Source: Allobosea sp. 47.2.35 (GTDB taxonomy: Bacteria; Pseudomonadota; Alphaproteobacteria; Rhizobiales; Beijerinckiaceae). Taken from it: a stretch of 64,000 nt of DNA. The stretch is from the NCBI RefSeq assembly GCF_024655635.1, contig NZ_JANLGI010000006.1:62001-126000 (forward strand), given 5' to 3'. Shown here piece after piece: positions 45,258-56,372 of the stretch (its first letter is position 1; each line of letters begins with the position of its first letter). Position numbers and translations under genes: made by a program. The notes beneath the pieces were generated by a model. It had not been told where the DNA came from. It was given only the letters and a program-made list of their open reading frames with translations, and did not search any database.

Positions 45258-46249
45258 AGGCTCGCAGCAACCTTGCCGGCAACGTCAGCCGGTAGCCATT
45301 TCTTCCAGATATCGCCCTGCGTCTTCAGGAAGACGAGCGCCTGCTGCTCGGGTGTGACGCCCTTCTCGCGGGCCTCGGCCAGCATCTTCGAGGTCACCTC
45401 GCTGGTCGTGCCATAGCTCTTGAAGAAGCTCGCGAGCTGCGGCGCCTTCTTCGCCAGATCGACATTGGCGCCGATCACGACCTTGCTGGTCGGATAGGCG
45501 GTGGCGCGCTTGGGACTGTCGCTGGCCTTGAGCTCGGCCCAGACGCTCGCATCGAATGGCGTCTCCTCCAGCTTGACGAGGTCATAGGCGCCGAGCAGCC
45601 AGCTCGGCCCCCAGTAATAGAACACGACCGGACGCTTGCGCTTGAGCGCCGCCTCGATCGCCGCGACCAGCGCCTCGCCCGAGCCGCCGCGCGTATTGGT
45701 GAAGTCATCAGTGAGCCCGTAGACCGCGAGCTTCTTGGTGTTGATGCCCTCGCAGACCCAGCCGGCGACGCAATTATAGAAGCGCCCCTTCCCCGGCTCC
45801 TCCGGGTCGGCGAACAAGGCCTTGTAGCGTTTGAGGTCCTCAGGTTTCTTCAGGTCCGGGGCCTTGGCATCGGGTCCGGATACGACATAGCGCGGCACGA
45901 ACCAGCCTTCGCTCGCATCCGGGAACGTGGTGCCAAGCGGTTCGACCTTGCCGGCATCAGTCGCCTTGACCCAGGCATCGACCGGGTTGGCCATCCAGAT
46001 CTCCATGACAATGTCGACATCGCCGCGCGCGAGCCCGTTGACCAACGGCGCGATCACGCCCGGAACGCGCTCGACCTTGCAGCCGAAGCCACGCTCGGCG
46101 ATCGCGCTGGCGACGGCGGTGTGAAAGGCAGCGGAATCATAGTCGAGCCCGGCCATCTTCAGCGGCCGGTCGAGCTCGCAGGCCATGGCCGGCGCGCCGA
46201 GACCGAGACCGAGCGCAAGCGTCGCTGCTCCGAGAAGGGCCTTCATCAT
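45254..46249 (-). CDS. proX: Glycine betaine/proline-type ABC transporter substrate-binding protein ProX
   Basis: The protein has 331 residues. A signal peptide (1-23, ending PAMA-C) leaves a cysteine near the mature start. The OpuAC fold has GARGDVDIVMEIWMAN-type and FYYWGPSWLLGAYDLVKLEE segments with the Trp residues that cage quaternary amines. Additional cysteines (VERPC-like CELDRP, CKVERVPG, NCVAGWVCEG) are seen. It feeds ProW. The ligand could be betaine, choline or proline betaine. Confidence 0.88.
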   Translation of the reverse strand: MMKALLGAATLALGLGLGAPAMACELDRPLKMAGLDYDSAAFHTAVASAIAERGFGCKVERVPGVIAPLVNGLARGDVDIVMEIWMANPVDAWVKATDAGKVEPLGTTFPDASEGWFVPRYVVSGPDAKAPDLKKPEDLKRYKALFADPEEPGKGRFYNCVAGWVCEGINTKKLAVYGLTDDFTNTRGGSGEALVAAIEAALKRKRPVVFYYWGPSWLLGAYDLVKLEETPFDASVWAELKASDSPKRATAYPTSKVVIGANVDLAKKAPQLASFFKSYGTTSEVTSKMLAEAREKGVTPEQQALVFLKTQGDIWKKWLPADVAGKVAASL

Positions 46250-46532
46250 CGTCGTTCCCCCGATCGCTCATGGCTGGCGCCGCCGGGGCCGGTGGCACGG
46301 GCGGCTCGCGCTGTAACGCAGGACCGGGCGAATTGATCCGTCCGCCCGCCTCTCGCCATCGAACATCGCGCAATCGGACCGCCGAGGCGATGCCCGCCCC
46401 TGTCAGCGCCCGTCAGGACCGAGCGGCCCCGGCAAGCGCTTCTGGAAGGCAAGACACGTTGACGGTACAGGACATGCCTGATCAAGGATGACCGGGCCAC
46501 CGAACGCCATCGCGAAACAGGACAATTCCGCC

Positions 46533-46982
46533 GTGACCGCCGACAACCGCATCGTGCTCTCCAGCGACCACGCCGCCATCCCGCTCCGGCAGGCGATCGC
46601 GAAGCATGTCGCGGCGCAAGGCTGGACCGTCGTCGATATCGGCCCGACGACGCCGGAGAGCACGCCCTATCCGAAGCATGGCGAGGCGGCGGCACGGCTC
46701 GTCGCCTCCGGCGATTGCCGGCTCGGCATCATCCTGTGCGGCACCGGCCAGGGCATCATGATGGCCGCGAACAAGGTGAAGGGCATCCGCTGCGGCGTCT
46801 GCTCCGACACCTTCTCGGCCCGGATGATCCGCCAGCATAACGACGCCAACATGCTGTCGCTCGGTGCCCGCGTGGTCGGCGAAGGGCTGGCGCTGGAGAT
46901 CGTGGACGCATTCCTCGGCGCCACATTCGAGGGCGGCCGGCATGCGACGCGGGTGGAGATGATCGCAACACTGGAGGGTTAG
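46533..46982 (+). CDS. rpiB: Ribose 5-phosphate isomerase B
   Basis: The protein has 149 residues from the GTG at 46533, the same length as E. coli RpiB. An ATG at 46488 would add 15 unconserved residues. VLSSDHAA at about residue 10 binds the phosphate and carries Asp/His. The catalytic Cys-Gly-Thr-Gly is in ILCGTGQGI at about residue 67. RMIRQHNDANMLSLGARV is typical. It interconverts ribose-5-phosphate and ribulose-5-phosphate, or related sugar phosphates. It is divergent from proX. Confidence 0.92.
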   Translation: MTADNRIVLSSDHAAIPLRQAIAKHVAAQGWTVVDIGPTTPESTPYPKHGEAAARLVASGDCRLGIILCGTGQGIMMAANKVKGIRCGVCSDTFSARMIRQHNDANMLSLGARVVGEGLALEIVDAFLGATFEGGRHATRVEMIATLEG

Positions 46983-47141
46983 CGCCGGGACGCGGCAAGC
47001 CAGGCGAGAAGTGGCTACTCGGCAAGATTGGCTTTCGCCCAATAGCTGCCCCGCCCCCGCCCCCGCCCCCTGCCTTCGTCGAGTTGACTTGCCGGAGGGG
47101 GCTCCCACAATCGCGCCAAGCAAAGATGCTGGGGGGCTTCC

Positions 47142-47630
47142 ATGCTTAAGGCCGCGATCGCCGCGCTATTCGTCATGACCGTAACGTCTGCCATCGCGCA
47201 GAATTATCCGCGCCCGGTCGAGCGCGGTGCGCATTGCAAATGCGCCCGGATGCTGTTCGGGATTCAATCCGTCAACGGATATTGCCATTGGAGCGACCGT
47301 CTCTCCAACGAGATCAATGCCTGCGCGGCGCAGCAACGGAGGGTGGTGCGGCAAGAGCGGGTGGCTCCGAACCCGGCGCAGGCGAGAGGCGCCGGCAGCG
47401 TTCCCTATCGCATCGGCCTTGGCCTCGCAGCGCAACGCGGCGTCTACGGCGCCAGCGGCGGCTGCTTCGCCCGGGTCTTCGAGGCCTCCGCTTCTCAGCG
47501 GCGCTCTCCCGATCATCGCATCCGCTACGGCATCAGCGGCCGGGACATGCCGGCCTTTGCCCGGGAGCTGCAGCGGCGCTGCGGAATCTTGTTTTCGCGG
47601 CAGCACGAAACCTCAAAGGCGGCAACCTGA
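47142..47630 (+). CDS. Exported hypothetical protein
   Basis: The protein has 162 residues. A signal peptide (1-19, ending AIA-Q) is clear. The mature part has several cysteines (HCKCARM, YCHW, NACAAQ, GGCFARV, RRCGIL), suggesting disulfides, and Arg-rich stretches. I do not recognise the family. It is the first of a row of small exported proteins (47.1-49.1 kb) that look like accessory genes. Confidence 0.65.
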   Translation: MLKAAIAALFVMTVTSAIAQNYPRPVERGAHCKCARMLFGIQSVNGYCHWSDRLSNEINACAAQQRRVVRQERVAPNPAQARGAGSVPYRIGLGLAAQRGVYGASGGCFARVFEASASQRRSPDHRIRYGISGRDMPAFARELQRRCGILFSRQHETSKAAT

Positions 47631-47717
47631 ACGGCGCGAAACGCCCCATAGCCATTCTTGCGAGAGTTCGCTTTCGCGATGCGCCCTCTCGGAGCCTGCC
47701 TTGAGCGCTAGTCCTCC

Positions 47718-48167
47718 ATGACGACGCGCGCTACGGCTGGTGCTGTCATTCTGACGCTTTGGGCAACCGGACAGGTGTCAGCCGATCAAGCCGGATCAAA
47801 TTTAGTGGGCTCGTGGACGTGGAATGAACACAGCGTTCCGTTGCGTGAATTCAGGAGGCAGCAGGGGAAGCAGGCGGCTTTCTCGCTGCTCTTCAGGAAG
47901 GACGGGATGCTGGATGCATGCGTTTTCATGCCGAACGGATTGGGAAAAGGCGCTGGTGAAGGGCTTTGTTCGAACGGTCGCCATCGACTGGTGAGAAATC
48001 GCCTCCTCATCACCCGGGACCATGTTCCCGCGGACGGATGGCCTAGCAGAGATGGAAATCCGCCCTATCGATACGCGTGCTCGATAACCTTCTCGCCGGA
48101 TGCCACGAGCTTCCGGTTGAAAAAATGCCCTATCAGCGGAACTTGGCTGCGAGACGATCATCCGTAG
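47718..48167 (+). CDS. Exported hypothetical protein
   Basis: The protein has 149 residues. A signal peptide (1-22, ending VSA-D) is followed by a compact domain beginning NLVGSWTWNEHSV, which suggests a small beta-barrel (lipocalin-like) fold. Three cysteines are in CVFMPNG, LCSNG and the ACSITF/CPISG strands. No family was recognised. Codon use is less GC-rich than neighbours. Confidence 0.6.
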   Translation: MTTRATAGAVILTLWATGQVSADQAGSNLVGSWTWNEHSVPLREFRRQQGKQAAFSLLFRKDGMLDACVFMPNGLGKGAGEGLCSNGRHRLVRNRLLITRDHVPADGWPSRDGNPPYRYACSITFSPDATSFRLKKCPISGTWLRDDHP

Positions 48168-48319
48168 CTCGTCTGCTTCCGCCCCATACTGGACAGTCGC
48201 GCCCCTTCGCAAACCGTGTATTGCGTACGCTGGCTTAAGCCAAAACAAAGCCGACGCGTGATTGGCTTGCGGCGCCTTAAGAGCATGCTTAGTGCTCCGC
48301 ATAACGACTGGGAGAGCGC

Positions 48320-48724
48320 ATGCGTTCGATCATGGCTGTCATTGCCTTCTTTGCTTTTTCGGCGCCGTCCGCTGCCGTAGCTCCATCCGCACAGCCGGCG
48401 TCAACGCCTGCCGCGACGACTTTTCACGCAACCTTTCTATGCCGTCTTTCTGATCACCTCTGCCACTCGGTTTATCGGGAACTTGGCAGGCTCGTTGATG
48501 CTCGACTTAAGGATCTTCAAAGATATCGCCGCTATCCATTGGAGCAGCGTATTGAGTTGACTGCGAGTCGCGACTTCGCCCGCTTGCAGAAGCGGTTGAC
48601 TTCGCTTCGCAAGGACGTAGGGGACGAGGTCCTGCGGCTTCATCTGTGCGCAGCAAAGGACAGGCTGGCGACTGCAAGAGGCGCCCCCTATTCAACAGAT
48701 TGCAACAAGCTGCATACTAGATAA
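48320..48724 (+). CDS. Exported hypothetical protein, AT-rich
   Basis: The protein has 134 residues. A short signal (about 1-19, SAAVA) is followed by an Ala/Pro linker, cysteines in LCRLSDHLCHSV, then a helical region rich in Arg and Leu (LGRLVDARLKDLQRYRRY) and CAAKDR/CNKLHTR at the end. The coding sequence is about 47% GC in the sample 48481-48540, well below the window norm. It is probably acquired. No family was recognised. Confidence 0.6.
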   Translation: MRSIMAVIAFFAFSAPSAAVAPSAQPASTPAATTFHATFLCRLSDHLCHSVYRELGRLVDARLKDLQRYRRYPLEQRIELTASRDFARLQKRLTSLRKDVGDEVLRLHLCAAKDRLATARGAPYSTDCNKLHTR

Positions 48725-48962
48725 GCCAGCCTGCATCGATTGAGTGCGCCCTGACCGAAAGGTCAGGTTCCGACCCGATCAAGACATTGGGAACGTCCAC
48801 TCACAGGCGTCGTCGTTGAGCCGAACGATCGCCCCGCATGCCGGCCTGATGCAGCCGAGCATCCCGAGGGACTGTTTTCCGGCATGAAGATCGTGCGAAG
48901 ACTAAGCGAACGCGGAGCTGCCCGAAGAAGCCCGGCTCCGGAATCCCGCGATGGAGCTCGCC

Positions 48963-49127
48963 ATGCTGAAACGCTATCTCGCCCTGGCCTTCATCCTGGT
49001 CGGCCCGGTCGGTTGCACCACGCAGGATACCGTCCCCCGCGCGAGGGCCGACGGGCCGGCCTATACGCAGCCCGGCATCGGCGCCCCGGCGCGCCAGACG
49101 GATTCGTTCGGGAGCGTCCTCCGCTAG
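48963..49127 (+). CDS. Putative 54-residue lipoprotein-like peptide
   Basis: This frame runs from ATG 48963, or ATG 48951 four codons earlier, to TAG 49127. ggag lies at 48953-48956. The N-terminus MLKRYLALAFILVGPVGC is a lipoprotein-type signal with Cys18, although Pro at -3 is unusual for a lipobox. The mature 36 residues are polar and proline-rich. Small lipoproteins of this design are common in Hyphomicrobiales. Confidence 0.5.
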   Translation: MLKRYLALAFILVGPVGCTTQDTVPRARADGPAYTQPGIGAPARQTDSFGSVLR

Positions 49128-49184
49128 GCGTCTCCGATCCACCGAGGCACCGCGGCCGCCAAAGGCGCAAGCCCACAGCCCAAC

Positions 49185-49215
49185 AAAAAACCCGGCAGGT
49201 CAAAGCCCGCCGGGT
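49185..49215 (-). terminator. Rho-independent terminator after bioY
   Basis: Read on the minus strand, a stem pairing ACCCGGC with GCCGGGT (49209-49215 with 49190-49196) is followed by TTTTTT (49190-49185). It lies 27 bases after the bioY stop. Confidence 0.85.
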
Positions 49216-49241
49216 CGCTGAAGCGATATAGCTCGACCGTC

Positions 49242-49808
49242 TCAGCCGCGCGGCGCGAAGGCCTTGAGCGTCGCGGCGGCCAGCGCCGACTTCAGGATGG
49301 CGCCGAGGATGAAGGGCACCGCGCCCAGCATGATCGCCTTGGGCAGGCCGATCAGGACGGCGAGCCAGGCCACGCCGATCACCAGGCAGAGCACATTGCC
49401 GGCGAGCATCGAGGCGAAGGCGAGGCCGACGCGGCTGCCGTTCCAGCCCTGCTGCGCCAGCCAGCCGGTCAGGGCCGCGGCGAAGGGGAAGGCCAGCAGG
49501 TAGCCGCCGGTCGGGCCGGCGAAATAGGCCGCGCCGCCGACGGCGCCGGCGAAGACGGGCAGGCCCATGGCACCCTGCGCCAGCCAGGCGATGACGGTGA
49601 CCGCGCCAAGGCGCCAGCCATAGAGCGCGCCGACCAGTGTGACCGCGAAGGTCTGCATCGTCATCGGCACCGGGTACATCGGCACCTTGATCTGCGAGGA
49701 CAGCGCCAGCAGCAGGCTGCCGACGATCACGGCGCCGGCCTGCCAGGCGAGCGAGCGGCTTTCCAGCCGCAGCGGGCTGAACGGGCGGCTGAGGGCGAGA
49801 TCGGTCAT
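49242..49808 (-). CDS. bioY: Biotin transporter BioY
   Basis: The protein has 188 residues with six hydrophobic helices. The conserved BioY features are VPMYPVPMTMQTFAVTLVGALYG at about residues 45-67, GLPVFAGAVGGAAYFAGPTGGYLLAFP at about 85-110 and the A-rich C-terminal helix. BioY is the S component of an ECF-type biotin importer. The ATG at 49808 follows aaggag. bioM and bioN are not adjacent, so it works alone or with an ECF module elsewhere. A BioR box lies 25-35 bases upstream. Confidence 0.93.
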   Translation of the reverse strand: MTDLALSRPFSPLRLESRSLAWQAGAVIVGSLLLALSSQIKVPMYPVPMTMQTFAVTLVGALYGWRLGAVTVIAWLAQGAMGLPVFAGAVGGAAYFAGPTGGYLLAFPFAAALTGWLAQQGWNGSRVGLAFASMLAGNVLCLVIGVAWLAVLIGLPKAIMLGAVPFILGAILKSALAAATLKAFAPRG

Positions 49809-49833
49809 GGTCACTCCTTGGTCGCGATCAAAA

Positions 49834-49843
49834 TTATCTATAA
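49834..49843. promoter_or_regulatory. BioR box upstream of bioY
   Basis: TTATCTATAA is an exact match to the palindromic BioR operator known from Alphaproteobacteria, placed in the bioY promoter region. Confidence 0.88.
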
Positions 49844-49937
49844 TTTCGATCTTTGATCTATGAGGAAGTCCATATCTCGCCGGAAAAGGCAAGTGCACCC
49901 ATTGTGCGAAACCGCCCACGCTGGGGAAGGACTATGC

Positions 49938-50606
49938 TCACCCAACGATCGCGAAAGCCCCGCGCGTCGCGCCGGAAGCCGTGCGGACCGGGCGCTCGCC
50001 GATCCATTGGGCATGCCGCGCCAGCGTCGCGATCGCGGTCTCGATATCGCCATTGCGCAGGGCGTTGAGGATGGCGCGGTGGTCATGGTCGGTGCGGGCC
50101 TCCCATTCCGAGCGCCAGGCCGAAAACAGGAAACGCGCGCTCGCGGCATGGAGATCGTCGATCGTCGCGAGCAGGCGCTTCATCCCGCAGGGCGCGACCA
50201 GCGTGCGGTGAAAGCGGCGATTCGCCTCCTCCCAGGCCCGGACATCGGTGGCAGCGTCGCAATCGCGCCGCGCCTGCTCGGCCTTGTCGAGGATCGCGGC
50301 GGTGAGATGCGGCGCGGCATGGCGCAGCGCCAGCACCTCCAGCGCCGCGCGCATCGCCGCGACCTCCTTCACCTCCGACAGGTCGAAGGAGGCGACGCGG
50401 ACACCGCGGCGCGGCTCGCTGATCGCCAGCCCCTGCGCCTCCAGCCGGCGGAAGGCCTCGCGCACCGGGACATGGCTGGTCTCGAATTCCTCGGCGATAT
50501 GGTCCTGCCTGAGGCGCGAGCCGGGCTCGATCGTTCCGGCGATGATCCGCTCGGCCAGGGCCCTGGCGATGCGGACGGCGATGGTGTCTTCGGCAGGCTT
50601 CGTCAT
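49938..50606 (-). CDS. bioR: GntR-family biotin regulator BioR
   Basis: The protein has 222 residues. The N-terminal GntR winged helix (RIARALAERIIAGTIEPGSRLRQDHIAEEFETSHVPVREAFRRLEAQGL) is followed by a FadR-type FCD helical domain (about 80-215) with the metal/ligand residues in RRFHRTLVAPCG and DHRAILNALRNGD. Adjacent BioR boxes at bioY and at its own start identify it as BioR, repressor of biotin transport or synthesis genes. ATG 50606 is directly below its own operator. Confidence 0.88.
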   Translation of the reverse strand: MTKPAEDTIAVRIARALAERIIAGTIEPGSRLRQDHIAEEFETSHVPVREAFRRLEAQGLAISEPRRGVRVASFDLSEVKEVAAMRAALEVLALRHAAPHLTAAILDKAEQARRDCDAATDVRAWEEANRRFHRTLVAPCGMKRLLATIDDLHAASARFLFSAWRSEWEARTDHDHRAILNALRNGDIETAIATLARHAQWIGERPVRTASGATRGAFAIVG

Positions 50607-50609
50607 GAT

Positions 50610-50619
50610 TTATAGATAA
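50610..50619. promoter_or_regulatory. BioR box upstream of bioR
   Basis: TTATAGATAA is the reverse complement of TTATCTATAA, 4 bases before the bioR start codon. It indicates autoregulation. Confidence 0.88.
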
Positions 50620-50817
50620 TTCGAGTGCACGGCGGAGTCGATTGCGATTGGCGAAATGATGCCCATATCGAGCCCTCGCCGATCCTGACGTTTCCTGTCA
50701 GGAAGACGGCAGCAGCCGGAACGGCTGCGTGCTATTCATGCCGGGCAGATCGCCGCGAGGCTGGAATGGCCCGGCATTTGCCCTATCTGTAGTGCTCCTC
50801 CTCGACCGGACGCCCCG

Positions 50818-53787
<2,970 letters not shown>

Positions 53788-53872
53788 GGGCGGCGGCTTT
53801 CTCCCCGTGCCACGTTACCGACGCTGCCTGCGCAAACTTCTCAAATGGAAGTGTTCGCGCTTAGACAGCGGC

Positions 53873-55672
53873 TTATTGCTTAGAGGCCGAAAGCGATTTA
53901 ATTAGCCAATCAAGCTCCATCCGGGCCGAAGAAATAATGCTAGAGTAGGAATGAATGGTGATGGAGCCGAGGAGTTGGCGTGTATCAATCGTCGCCAACC
54001 GCCCCCTACCAATCATCATGATATCCATCTTGGTTGTCGAGGATAGACGCGACGAAAGATCGTCGCGATACTTCTCGGCCTGTGCGATATCGTCTCGTGT
54101 AATGTCGTGCGCTGGTCTCTTGAATTCGATCAGAAGGTATGTGTCTCCGTAATCTTGCGATAACAGGAGGTCTGGTCGTTTCGACGCCCTCGGCCCATTA
54201 AACGAAGTACCACAATAACTATCGATCATTTTACGCAGCGTCGCATTCGACGACATTAAAGCGTATTTTCGTCCGAGAATCCAAAGATTGGTTTCAAGAG
54301 CTTTATGTACGTCCTTCTCCAGCGTTTTCGGATTTTGAGTGAGTTGATCAAAGAAATCCAAAAACTGCCGGCGTCTGGAAGCCTGCATACCAATTGATGC
54401 CAACTCAAGAAGCCCGAACTCCTCAAGCGATTCAGCAAACGAGCCTACATCACCTTGACTCAGCGAATTTATGCGATCGAGCACGGCCCAATAAGTATCA
54501 TGCTCCATGGCGTCTAAAGCCACGTCTGCAATGGTTGCAATGCGGTCTTCGCTTTCTCCATAAAACCGCTTTAGAATCCGATTGAGCGCCTCTTCCGCAT
54601 AGTGACGGCGATATTCCGGTAGTTCCTGTAGGCGTTGATTAATTTGTTTCTGCAAACGCGCTTTTTGAAGGGACAAGTCCTTTGCATGCGTCTCACGCAG
54701 CTTATTCTTTACCTGCTCATTGATGTATGCACGCGCCTCCTGAAAAGCCTTGCTGTTTTCAAGTACGGCTCCCCAATCAGCGGTAACGAAATCTTCGATC
54801 CCGGTTAGCTCCACCTCACCATACACCCGCTTCACGAGCTTTTCCGGGATTTCCTCATCCTCGTCCAAACCGAAAAGCATAGGCCGCCCAACTGACTTGC
54901 CATCCACCTTCAAGATGATACCCGGTGATCGCGGAGGGCGCTTGCCGTCGGCAATTGTGTAGTGCAAACAAACGCTTCCAGCATTCGGCAGTGTGGTTTC
55001 CACTTGAGACGTCGCCCCAGGGACGTCTTGCACCGAAAGCGAAGCTCCATTTACGAATACTTTGAAAGATTCCTCACGCCCGTATTCATAGATGAGAATT
55101 TCACGAAGTTTGTCTGGATTCGGGAAGTTCAGCCGACTATCGAGGTCAGATAGGACTACGATGGTTCCCCCGTTTGCGCCATTCGCGTTCCCCTCCGAGA
55201 ACGGCAGCGGCACGGCCTCCAGGTCGTTCTGGTTTTCTATCAAATCCTTTTTGTCGATGAGGAGAGTACAGAAACGCTCGCGGGCGACAGTAGTTAATTC
55301 CATCCGACTAGCAATCGTTAAGCCAGCGAATTTTCCAATGCCCTTTCGTCCTTTTATCTTGCGGTTGTGCTTGATTGTGCGCTCGCCAGTGCGAGTGCGC
55401 TTGTCACTCGCGATGTTTAAGTACTCTCCGCGTATTTCGAGCGCGGTCATTCCACTTCCATCATCACGGACAACAACTGCTTCTTTGGCGAGCGGGTCTG
55501 GCAACGTGATCCAAACGTTACTCGCATCGGCGTCCCATGCGTTGTCGACAAGCTCCTTCAGAGCGGCCTCGCTGGATCGATACGTTTCCCCGAGAATACG
55601 CGTCAGTCGCGTATTGACCGCAAAATGCGCGCTCTTATCCACCCGTCCCCCCAATTCAAGACCGATAGTCAA
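53873..55672 (-). CDS. GHKL ATPase fused to a Shedu-like PD-(D/E)XK nuclease (putative defence protein)
   Basis: The protein has 599 residues from TTG 55672; GTG 55642 is an alternative. The N-terminal GHKL/HATPase_c_3 domain (about 1-200) shows all Bergerat motifs: ELVDNAWDAD (Glu40, Asn44), DDGSG (Asp70-Gly74) and GRKGIGK (Gly108-Gly113). A middle MutL/MORC-like region leads to a coiled-coil-prone helix at about 315-360. The C-terminal part (about 445-565) has LEKDVHKALETNLWILGRKY, then PDLLL (Asp501), LIEFKRP (Glu516-x-Lys518) and Q-x-x-x-Y (Gln531, Tyr535), the layout of Shedu/DUF4263-type nucleases. The gene is about 47% GC, against far richer neighbours, and stands alone after uvrA, indicating transfer. 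An anti-phage or anti-plasmid role is inferred. Confidence 0.82.
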   Translation of the reverse strand: MTIGLELGGRVDKSAHFAVNTRLTRILGETYRSSEAALKELVDNAWDADASNVWITLPDPLAKEAVVVRDDGSGMTALEIRGEYLNIASDKRTRTGERTIKHNRKIKGRKGIGKFAGLTIASRMELTTVARERFCTLLIDKKDLIENQNDLEAVPLPFSEGNANGANGGTIVVLSDLDSRLNFPNPDKLREILIYEYGREESFKVFVNGASLSVQDVPGATSQVETTLPNAGSVCLHYTIADGKRPPRSPGIILKVDGKSVGRPMLFGLDEDEEIPEKLVKRVYGEVELTGIEDFVTADWGAVLENSKAFQEARAYINEQVKNKLRETHAKDLSLQKARLQKQINQRLQELPEYRRHYAEEALNRILKRFYGESEDRIATIADVALDAMEHDTYWAVLDRINSLSQGDVGSFAESLEEFGLLELASIGMQASRRRQFLDFFDQLTQNPKTLEKDVHKALETNLWILGRKYALMSSNATLRKMIDSYCGTSFNGPRASKRPDLLLSQDYGDTYLLIEFKRPAHDITRDDIAQAEKYRDDLSSRLSSTTKMDIMMIGRGRLATIDTRQLLGSITIHSYSSIISSARMELDWLIKSLSASKQ

Positions 55673-56372
55673 CGCAGACTTTCATCGACATAGCAGGCAA
55701 CCGGCGGGACGCTCAATGCGAAGACGCAAAGTAAATTCCCCCGCCCCCAACATACCGAACATCAAACATCTGCAGGCGCGGCCGCTCTGCTTTGCATTTT
55801 ATCGGCGACCGCATGCTCATATCCGGGAGATGGAAGGAAGCGTGTCGGTTCCCTCGCCTTTCTCGATCGGCGGAAACTTATCCCCGCCTCTCCTCGCTCG
55901 CCCTATCCTGCCCTCGCCCATCACCCAAACGGGGCGGCCGTCCGGAGGTATGCTGGAGGTTGGGTGAGGGTCGGCGCCTGCGGGTGGGGGTTACGCCCTG
56001 CTCCCGGGAGGCTTCGGGGCACCGCCCTGGGGACACTACGGTCCCTGTGCGAGGAGCTCGCTGGGAACGGCCGGCTGTTGACGATGGGTACGGCGACGAC
56101 GCGACGCTCCCGTAAGGGGCACTGGCGTCGAAACCCGCCCATCCTGAACCGCTTAGGCCCGATAAGCGCGGCCCGGAGCCCAAAATCGCCGGAGGCGGAG
56201 CGCCACGGGGCGTGCGACGGGTGGCTCAATCCCGCCGCGCCGCAGCCTGGCTCAACGGTTGCGGATTCTCTTCGCGCCTCGCGGCGCTCCGCCAGCCCTG
56301 TCCAGCCACCCCTCCCGCCGCGCATCCGCGCGGGCGGACGATCCTGCGTGCCTGATCCCCGGGAGACCCGCC
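55673..56372. other. 700-base palindrome-rich interval without a convincing gene
   Basis: It lies between the start of the GHKL-nuclease gene and a small cysteine-rich gene. Composition changes from AT-rich (to about 55.8 kb) to very GC-rich. Several inverted repeats are visible, for example CGACGC (56101-56107 region) with GCGTCG (56125-56130 region) around a CCC/GGG stem, CTCCCGGGAG near 56000, and CACCCAA near 55923 with TTGGGTG near 55960. Open frames on either strand look non-coding. It may be a structured RNA, a mobile-element remnant or a repeat. Confidence 0.5.

Noticed and set aside
47049-47070. C-rich tract of repeated CCCCCG units
   Set aside because: Short low-complexity sequence; it may form secondary structure but gives no functional evidence.
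50620-50817. Search for a LexA box before uvrA
   Set aside because: No GTTC-N7-GTTC or GAAC-N7-GAAC pair was found in the interval.
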